Positions 1-7,015 of a stretch of DNA of 54,939 nt are shown here, piece by piece (positions within the stretch are counted from its first letter, which is position 1; each line of letters opens with the position of its first letter). Source of the DNA: Herpetosiphon giganteus (GTDB lineage Bacteria; Chloroflexota; Chloroflexia; Chloroflexales; Herpetosiphonaceae); contig NZ_JAFBCZ010000037.1 of NCBI RefSeq assembly GCF_016907925.1, forward strand, positions 1-54,939. The letters are read 5' to 3'. The notes below the pieces were generated by a model. That model searched no databases. It worked only from the letters and a program-made list of their open reading frames with translations, and was not told the origin of the DNA. A program made the position numbers and the translations under genes.

Positions 1-109
1 CCCGCCACTCAGTGTGGCTGCGCAGGCCGACGACCCGGCGCGGCTGAAACGGAATTCCTGATCGTCACCCGTCTCAAAAATATTGACACGTTCCGGACTG
101 CGCTCGTTG
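1..109. other. Left flank of the CRISPR array; leader side, composition atypical
   Basis: This stretch abuts the first CRISPR repeat on the side where the leader should be, judging from repeat orientation. Bases 1-60 are about 70% GC (42 of 60 counted), clearly above the rest of the window and unlike the AT-rich leaders usual for type I arrays. A TTGACA lies at 83-88, but no matching -10 box is evident before the first repeat. One frame on the + strand stays open across the flank, so it could be the end of a coding region cut by the window edge. I cannot assign a product. Confidence 0.4.
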
Positions 110-3100
110 GTTTCAGTATCCTCTCTGCGGATCGATTAATTGGAATTTGCTGGCATTGCCTACCAGATTGTGGTCAATCGCACGTTTCAGTATCCTCTCT
201 GCGGATCGATTAATTGGAATGCCGCAAACGTGGACGCTGCGCGATGATGGTATCAAGTTTCAGTATCCTCTCTGCGGATCGATTAATTGGAATGCCTTTT
301 TTCTTCGGCTGTAAGACAATCGGGAGTGTTTCAGTATCCTCTCTGCGGATCGATTAATTGGAATGGCCACAGCGAGGACACCAGCGCATGCGCTCAAGGC
401 TGTTTCAGTATCCTCTCTGCGGATCGATTAATTGGAATATTCACCAAAGCCTCTGGGCTGAACTGCCTAAGTGTTTCAGTATCCTCTCTGCGGATCGATT
501 AATTGGAATCCGATGGCACGATGATGTCGATCAACGGCATGGCACGTTTCAGTATCCTCTCTGCGGATCGATTAATTGGAATAACGCGCCGCCGATGATT
601 AGACCGCCTGCAACTGCGTTTCAGTATCCTCTCTGCGGATCGATTAATTGGAATCTCAATTTTTTCAAGCCCTTGCTCGATCAGATCGTTTCAGTATCCT
701 CTCTGCGGATCGATTAATTGAAATACGTGCCTTCGTTTTCAGGTAGCGCGGCGTGGGCTGTTTCAGTATCCTCTATGCGGATCGATTAATTGAAATGTTG
801 CCCCAAATCAACAATGATTGCCCTGATTGCAAGTTTCAGTATCCTCTATGCGGATCGATTAATTGAAATGAGGGCGAGGTGTCGAACAAGGCTTTTGACG
901 ATTAACGTTTCAGTATCCTCTATGCGGATCGATTAATTGAAATACACATCGAAAGCAACCACCTGTTAGGAGAAAAAGTTTCAGTATCCTCTATGCGGAT
1001 CGATTAATTGAAATTCGTAGCTCCTGTAGGTTAGTTGGCTTGGTCACTTAGTTTCAGTATCCTCTATGCGGATCGATTAATTGAAATAGTTCATTTATTG
1101 CACCTCTTCAATCGCTAAGTCATGTTTCAGTATCCTCTATGCGGATCGATTAATTGAAATATGCAAGGCGTGATCACGAGCGTGGAATATGAATCAGTTT
1201 CAGTATCCTCTATGCGGATCGATTAATTGAAATATTGTGTAGTACTCGTTATAGTATGGTTTTGGTGTTTCAGTATCCTCTATGCGGATCGATTAATTGA
1301 AATGCGGGGTCGTTCTTGTTTGCGTCAACATGACCGTGTTTCAGTATCCTCTATGCGGATCGATTAATTGAAATTATCGCGCAACAGGCTGAATCCATCG
1401 TGGTCAACGCGTGTTTCAGTATCCTCTATGCGGATCGATTAATTGAAATTTCAGCTTCAGCGCTCTTGATCGACGTGGCTAGTTTCAGTATCCTCTATGC
1501 GGATCGATTAATTGAAATCGCCAAAATCGTTAGCAAACCACTTTGTACCAGTTGTTTCAGTATCCTCTATGCGGATCGATTAATTGAAATTCGGAAAGTG
1601 AGGCAACCCATGGCACACGTTCGCAAGTTTCAGTATCCTCTATGCGGATCGATTAATTGAAATCCTTGGCCGCGCCACGTTCAGTAGCTTTGACCCTAGG
1701 TTTCAGTATCCTCTATGCGGATCGATTAATTGAAATCGTTATAGCGGCGGTTGCGTTTGGCGGTCTTGCCTGTTTCAGTATCCTCTATGCGGATCGATTA
1801 ATTGAAATATAAACCAGCCGTAGACCGCTGCCATGTAGCTGAGTTTCAGTATCCTCTATGCGGATCGATTAATTGAAATGCGTTGCGCCTTGACGTTTGA
1901 TGAATTGGTCAAAATGTTTCAGTATCCTCTATGCGGATCGATTAATTGAAATATGACCGGCCTTGCTGCCGATGTGGAAGCCGCAGGCAAGTTTCAGTAT
2001 CCTCTATGCGGATCGATTAATTGAAATATTGACGCAAACAAGAACGACCCTGCTGGTTTCGACTGTTTCAGTATCCTCTATGCGGATCGATTAATTGAAA
2101 TTAATTAATGGCCGAACGTCCGCAAAGTTTACGTCAAGTTTCAGTATCCTCTATGCGGATCGATTAATTGAAATTTCCGCTCCCATTTTGAAATGTATCT
2201 GGCAACGCTGTTTCAGTATCCTCTATGCGGATCGATTAATTGAAATTTACAAAAGGGAATGCAGCGCGCGATGTTAGTGCAGTTTCAGTATCCTCTATGC
2301 GGATCGATTAATTGAAATCCGGCTTCCTCAGGAAGTGCAGGAATCGTTTCTTGTGTTTCAGTATCCTCTATGCGGATCGATTAATTGAAATTCAGATCGC
2401 ACGCCCGATTAAACAACCCATTGATCGTTTCAGTATCCTCTATGCGGATCGATTAATTGAAATAGCTTTGCGATGATACTGGCAACCTTGACCGAGCAGT
2501 TTCAGTATCCTCTATGCGGATCGATTAATTGAAATATATAGCTCGACCATAATCATGGCCCGCCTTCGCGCGTTTCAGTATCCTCTATGCGGATCGATTA
2601 ATTGAAATCACTACTTGACGCGATTACAATCGTCCGTGTTGGTGTTTCAGTATCCTCTATGCGGATCGATTAATTGAAATTCATTCCGGCGTGCATCGGG
2701 GTTGCCTCGTTGACGGTGTTTCAGTATCCTCTATGCGGATCGATTAATTGAAATCAGACGACATCAAACGCGAGCGTGTTCGGTTGTACTGTTTCAGTAT
2801 CCTCTATGCGGATCGATTAATTGAAATCTGCTTGGGCTTGGGCTTCGACTGGTTACGGTACGTTTCAGTATCCTCTATGCGGATCGATTAATTGAAATCC
2901 AGCCTTGCTGCCGTTGGGCAAGTGGTGCAGTGTTTCAGTATCCTCTATGCGGATCGATTAATTGAAATCATACGATCGTCTTTTTATCTGTGGTATACTA
3001 TCTGTGTTTCAGTATCCTCTATGCGGATCGATTAATTGAAATAAGTTTTTTATCGCAGCGGTACACACTCAAAAGAACGTTTCAGTATCCTCTATGCGGA

Positions 3101-3831
3101 TCGATTAATTGAAATTTGCCGTTGTAATAGACTTCGTAGCCGCCGATAACGTTTCAGTATCCTCTATGCGGATCGATTAATTGAAATTTCGTTGTTTGCC
3201 GCGTAGAGACGATAGAGGCGCGGTTTCAGTATCCTCTATGCGGATCGATTAATTGAAATCGATGCTTTTGGCGAAGCTTGCGCCCTTGCCCTGTTTCAGT
3301 ATCCTCTATGCGGATCGATTAATTGAAATTAAAACCAGTACATCCTGGCGATATCCGGTGGTTGCAGTTTCAGTATCCTCTATGCGGATCGATTAATTGA
3401 AATAGGAAAGTGAGGCAACACCATGAGCCACAAACGCCCGTTTCAGTATCCTCTATGCGGATCGATTAATTGAAATATTCCAGTATCTTGATAGATGATG
3501 GACTTAATGTTTCAGTATCCTCTATGCGGATCGATTAATTGAAATGAAAAAGCCTAAAAATGGGGGTGAAATAATTTCAGTTTCAGTATCCTCTATGCGG
3601 ATCGATTAATTGAAATTTTATTCGATTGTGGAGTTAAAAGCCCAAAGGTAAGTTTCAGTATCCTCTATGCGGATCGATTAATTGAAATATGAACGCTGGC
3701 AATCATTCCGCTGGCTCAAAATGTTTCAGTATCCTCTATGCGGATCGATTAATTGAAATATGCTTGGCCCTGCTGGGCAGCATTCAATATTCGGGTTTCA
3801 GTATCCTCTATGCGGATCGATTAATTGAAAT
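110..3831 (+). CRISPR. CRISPR array, 52 repeats of 37 bp and 51 spacers, type I-B associated
   Basis: Fifty-two 37-bp repeats start with GTTTCAGTATCC and recur every 69-75 bp, giving 51 spacers of about 32-38 bp. The repeat contains a short stem (ATCC pairing with GGAT) and ends in ATTGAAAT, an ATTGAAA-type 5' handle. This indicates transcription on the + strand with the leader at the left. Three repeat versions occur. R1-R8 (110-654) carry CTCTCTGCGG and end in ATTGGAAT. R9 (688-724) carries CTCTCTGCGG but ends in ATTGAAAT. R10-R52 (760-3831) carry CTCTATGCGG and end in ATTGAAAT. Spacer 17 (1304-1337) and spacer 27 (2028-2064) overlap as reverse complements, and spacers 21 and 46 share sequence. 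Repeat R52 is intact, and a possible decayed repeat core follows at 3864-3874. Confidence 0.98.
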
Positions 3832-4124
3832 CGCCGATTTGTTACGCGCTTGCGCCTAGGTAAATCCTGCGGATGCCGCATTCTACGCCGCAGCGTCAAG
3901 TGTAGCGTCTCGGTTGAAGCTTCATGCTCACGGTATCATACTCGATTCTAGGGCTGTTTCGCAACTCGAATTTTGGGCGAAAAATGGGGGGAGTTGCGAA
4001 ACAAAGCTAGGGCTTTGCAATCAGCTATATCCACATCCTAACTCGATCAATCCTCCCACATTAGCCAAAAATCAGCCCTCAATTAATCGAGTTGCGAATT
4101 CGGCGCTGCGCTGGTCAAAAAAAA
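3832..4124. other. Spacer between the array end and cas4, with a decayed repeat core and an inverted repeat
   Basis: No gene is supported in this 293-bp stretch between the last CRISPR repeat and the cas4 stop codon. At 3864-3874 the string ATCCTGCGGAT matches the repeat core with four internal bases missing, which fits a decayed trailer repeat. Perfect 12-bp inverted arms lie at 3956-3967 and 3991-4002 (GTTTCGCAACTC and its complement) with a 23-nt loop. A further GAGTTGCGAA sits at 4089-4098. At 4079-4090 the - strand reads TCGATTAATTGA, identical to 12 nt of the CRISPR repeat. There is no T-tract after the inverted repeat, so it is not a typical intrinsic terminator. Confidence 0.5.
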
Positions 4125-4721
4125 CTAAAGCACATCGTTGCAGAAGCGGCGAAATTCACAATTTACGCAAATTGCTTGTTGCTTGGGCGCTGCTGGCATC
4201 GTTTCATGGGCAATCAGCTGATGGATTTGCTCAATGCTCCGCTCCACATCATTCAGCAGCCGTTGGCCCAACGGAATTTCAACTGCCTTACGCAATGGCA
4301 AGAGGTAGCTAAATCCACGCCGAACTGGCTTTTGCAATTGTTCGGTCAGCAGCAACGCATAGGCAGCTAATTGAGCTTTGACATGGCTGCCAGGCATGCG
4401 TTCCGAGAGCTTGTATTCAACGGGAATACATTCATTTTCTGTAATGATGATTAAATCGAGCATTCCAACCAATCGATAGCGTGTTGAGCGCAGCAAGATA
4501 TCGAACTGACGCTCGCCACTCGTCAAACCATAAGTCCTTAACGAGCGCCGTTCTTCGCGGCCAATTTCTTCGCGATGACGCTCGATGCCAAGCGCCATTT
4601 TGCCAGTTATTGGCCGAACTCGCGGCAAACAATAGCGATAAAACACCACTCTCGGGCAGATTCGATACTGTTTAATGTCGGTAACTTCGAGAAAATAGCC
4701 TGCTTCATCCGTCATCATCAT
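4125..4721 (-). CDS. cas4: CRISPR-associated exonuclease Cas4
   Basis: Cas4 is a RecB-type nuclease with an iron-sulfur cluster that works with Cas1-Cas2 to trim and orient prespacers and select PAMs. The protein (198 aa) shows an N-terminal cysteine (QYRICPR). A RecB nuclease core follows, with an aspartate in LVGMLDLI and the E-x-K motif in PVEYKLSE. A C-terminal cysteine cluster (CVNCEFRRFC) completes a four-Cys iron-sulfur site. A longer upstream frame exists, but an AAGGAG site just ahead of three consecutive ATG codons (4713-4721) places the start there; the third ATG has the best spacing. The start overlaps the cas2 stop region, so translation is probably coupled. It is the last gene of the cas operon. 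Confidence 0.93.
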   Translation of the reverse strand: MMMTDEAGYFLEVTDIKQYRICPRVVFYRYCLPRVRPITGKMALGIERHREEIGREERRSLRTYGLTSGERQFDILLRSTRYRLVGMLDLIIITENECIPVEYKLSERMPGSHVKAQLAAYALLLTEQLQKPVRRGFSYLLPLRKAVEIPLGQRLLNDVERSIEQIHQLIAHETMPAAPKQQAICVNCEFRRFCNDVL

Positions 4722-5019
4722 TGCTCCTTGCGCCCCAGCCATCGTCGTCGTCGGCAACTGGTGCGGCTGGTTTGGGCTTGCCTGATGAACTGCGGCGCTC
4801 AACCCAATCTTTGGCACAAATTGGAATCAGTTCAATCGAATGTTCTTGATTGCTGACTAATTTGCTAATTTTGAGCCATAATTCTTCGCTCAGCGTGCGT
4901 GGAATATCGCCCATAAAAGCGCTATATTGAATCCGTTGCAACGCATAATCAAGGCATAAATCGGCGACTTTTGTGCGAATCCGATCATCCACAATATCGT
5001 AGATTAGTAAGGTTCGCAT
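4705..5019 (-). CDS. cas2: CRISPR-associated endoribonuclease-fold protein Cas2 with an acidic C-terminal tail
   Basis: Cas2 forms the central dimer of the Cas1-Cas2 integrase that inserts new spacers. The N-terminus (MRTLLIYDIVDDRIRTKVA) is the classic first strand of the ferredoxin-like fold with its conserved aspartate. The body continues as usual through IQYSAFMG and IELIPICAKDW. Most Cas2 proteins are about 85-95 aa and end soon after that last strand. This one runs to 104 aa with a low-complexity tail rich in Ser, Pro and Gly and ending in two acidic clusters (ADDDDGWG and SNDDDG). The tail is encoded where cas2 and cas4 overlap in different frames. The start lies 3 nt after the cas1 stop, indicating tight operon coupling. 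Confidence 0.95.
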   Translation of the reverse strand: MRTLLIYDIVDDRIRTKVADLCLDYALQRIQYSAFMGDIPRTLSEELWLKISKLVSNQEHSIELIPICAKDWVERRSSSGKPKPAAPVADDDDGWGARSNDDDG

Positions 5020-5022
5020 GGG

Positions 5023-6036
5023 CTACCACGCTGCAATAAAAGGCGTGTAGGTTTCGCGATCGCCACGCACAAAGGTTGCCAGATGGCGAGCCTGCGATTG
5101 CATAATCACCCGTAAACTGACCCGTTTTGCCTCATAGGGTTCGCTGGCTTCGAGGCGTTTAAATAAGCGCTCGCGAATCATCTCACGGGTATGTTCGCTT
5201 AATCGGCCAGTTTCATCTTGCTCAATCGTCATTTTGCGATTCACCAAGCCCAAAATGGTACGATCAACCACGGTTTGGCGAAATTCTTCAATTAAATCGA
5301 GCACTAATGAGGGCTTGCCTGGCCGATCAGTGTGCATAAAACCGCCATATGGATCAAGCCCCGCCAAAACCAAGCAGCGTTCAATTTGGCTATACAAAAT
5401 GCCATAGCCATAATTCAAGGCACTATTCAGCGGATCGCGTGCACCTTGGGTTTCGCGCCCAGGCCAATCGAGATCACACAACAATAATTCGCGTACTCCC
5501 AGCCAATAGCGCGCAGCACCACGGCCCTCGATGCTCAAGAGCATCGGTCGAATGTGCTCAAGCTGCTCAGGGAGCACGCGCTCGGCCTCAATAATATGGT
5601 CACGCATTTCAGCAATAATCGGCTGAACCCGTTCAAAACAAGCGGGGTCAGCAGTTTTACGATATTTGGCCATCATGCGCAGCAAATTATGTTGATTTTC
5701 TAATTTGCCACAGACGAAAGCCCGAGCCAGCCACGCTCCACGCGCATTTTCAAAGGCTTGGAGTTGGGCACGGCGGGTTTGGACGGTGCCAGTTAATCCA
5801 GCGCTGTAGAGTGAGGCATAGGCAGTGCCAGTGCTACTCAAAAAATGAATCGGAATTCCGTGTTCAGCACAAGCCCGCACAGCATCGGATGAAATGCCAA
5901 CTCCATACGATTCAATAATTACTTGATCGAGAATCAGCAATGGAACTTCGGCCAAGCGTTCTTTTTCGCGCATAACACGCAAGCGGCCTTGATGTTTTTG
6001 AATAAATGTGCCCCGTTCATGGACAATTAATTCCAT
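5023..6036 (-). CDS. cas1: CRISPR-associated integrase Cas1
   Basis: Cas1 is the metal-dependent integrase that joins spacers into the array with Cas2. From the ATG at 6036 the protein is 337 aa, a normal length. The beta-rich N-terminal domain is followed by the helical catalytic domain. The expected metal-binding residues are visible: Glu about 170 in IEGRGAARYW, His about 235 in GFMHTDRPGK, and Glu about 250 in LDLIEEFR. A TTG four codons upstream would also be in frame. The GGAG site six bases before the ATG at 6036 favours that start. The gene sits 18 nt after cas6 and 3 nt before cas2. Confidence 0.97.
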   Translation of the reverse strand: MELIVHERGTFIQKHQGRLRVMREKERLAEVPLLILDQVIIESYGVGISSDAVRACAEHGIPIHFLSSTGTAYASLYSAGLTGTVQTRRAQLQAFENARGAWLARAFVCGKLENQHNLLRMMAKYRKTADPACFERVQPIIAEMRDHIIEAERVLPEQLEHIRPMLLSIEGRGAARYWLGVRELLLCDLDWPGRETQGARDPLNSALNYGYGILYSQIERCLVLAGLDPYGGFMHTDRPGKPSLVLDLIEEFRQTVVDRTILGLVNRKMTIEQDETGRLSEHTREMIRERLFKRLEASEPYEAKRVSLRVIMQSQARHLATFVRGDRETYTPFIAAW

Positions 6037-6054
6037 CGTATGCTCCAAGATTGG

Positions 6055-7014
6055 TTATGAAATTCGATAAACGCCATTGCCTTTGGTGGTATCTTTGCCA
6101 ACTTGAATGACGCTGCCCCAGACCAACAGCGGCAAGAGCAACGCCAGATCGCCGCTATACTCGGCACTACCAACGAGACCGCCAATCGGGGTTTTACGGC
6201 GCTGACGTGCTGAATAACTATCAAGATCGACCCAGTGCGTATCGTTTTGGACGAGCTTAATCGCAGCTGCTGCGCCGAGAAAGGCCTGCCGTTGTTCGTA
6301 GGAAAATGGTTCGCTGCCATGCTCGCGCGCGAGGCCATCGTGGCGCTCGGTCAGGCGTTGAACAATTGGCCGTAACAGGGGCACTTTGAGCAGAATTTTT
6401 TGCTCGATAATGCGCAGTGGAGTCATAAAATGCAGCCTGATGGTCGCGTTTGAGAGCGTTTGCGCAATTTGTTCAGCATCGACCCACGTCATTGGCAAGT
6501 TGGGCGTTTGAATCCGTTGGCTTCCAGCAGCTTGAATAAGCTGGGTCTGATCGTGCAGCAATTGCACAGCGTCAACCTGCTCGACGACAAACCGCCCGCG
6601 TTCCCAATCGTTGGCGGCAACCCGTTTGCCAAGCCCATTCTGGCCCATCATATGTAAAGCCATCGCCACATAGGGAAAAAGCTTGGTTGATTGGCCAATC
6701 AAGGTCAGGCCCCAGGCAAATTGTTCATCGGGGGCGAACGAACCAGCATGATGGAGCGGTGGCCGAATCGCAAATGGCCGCGGAATGTCATTACCACGTG
6801 GCGAATCATCGCGATGCGGAGCCATTAAACTGCTCACCGGACAAGCCTGCAATAACGGGCATTCAGCACAAGTTTTGGCTGCATGATTAGTACAAAAGCG
6901 CTCCCAGAGCGCATTAAAAAACGCGCCGCGCAACGCCGCCCCAGTATGCACGTGCAACTGAAGCGGCGCAATCGCCTTAGCTTGAACGCGAATATGATGC
7001 ACGCTAAAGGTCAT
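6055..7014 (-). CDS. cas6: CRISPR pre-crRNA endoribonuclease Cas6
   Basis: Cas6 cleaves the repeat RNA to release crRNAs with an 8-nt 5' handle. The protein is 319 aa from the ATG at 7014, which follows a TTGGAG site and lies one base after the cas3 stop. The C-terminal half has the glycine-rich RAMP signature of the Cas6 C-terminal domain (GGLVGSAEYSGD, then LLVWGSVIQVGKDTTKGNG). Four N-terminal cysteines (CAECPLLQAC and an upstream C) look like a small metal-binding knuckle. The catalytic residue cannot be assigned by eye; histidines near the N-terminus (SVHHIRV) and in the middle are candidates. It is the presumed processor of both the array transcript and the crRNA-like element at 13087-13174. 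Confidence 0.92.
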   Translation of the reverse strand: MTFSVHHIRVQAKAIAPLQLHVHTGAALRGAFFNALWERFCTNHAAKTCAECPLLQACPVSSLMAPHRDDSPRGNDIPRPFAIRPPLHHAGSFAPDEQFAWGLTLIGQSTKLFPYVAMALHMMGQNGLGKRVAANDWERGRFVVEQVDAVQLLHDQTQLIQAAGSQRIQTPNLPMTWVDAEQIAQTLSNATIRLHFMTPLRIIEQKILLKVPLLRPIVQRLTERHDGLAREHGSEPFSYEQRQAFLGAAAAIKLVQNDTHWVDLDSYSARQRRKTPIGGLVGSAEYSGDLALLLPLLVWGSVIQVGKDTTKGNGVYRIS

Positions 7015-7015
7015 A

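Noticed and set aside
287-2277. Open frames on the + strand running through CRISPR repeats
   Set aside because: They consist of translated repeats (recurring FSILYADRLIEI-type strings) and spacers; the array explains them fully.
110-3831. Self-targeting spacers against genes in this window
   Set aside because: Reading the spacers against the annotated genes by eye gave no convincing match; a whole-genome search was not possible.
3832-4124. Leader for a - strand array in the gap next to cas4
   Set aside because: Repeat orientation (the ATTGAAAT end on the + strand) and the decayed core on this side both point to the leader being at the left.
3914-4370. Open frames on the + strand at the cas4 end
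   Set aside because: They lie partly antisense to cas4, have no ribosome site and no recognisable domain.
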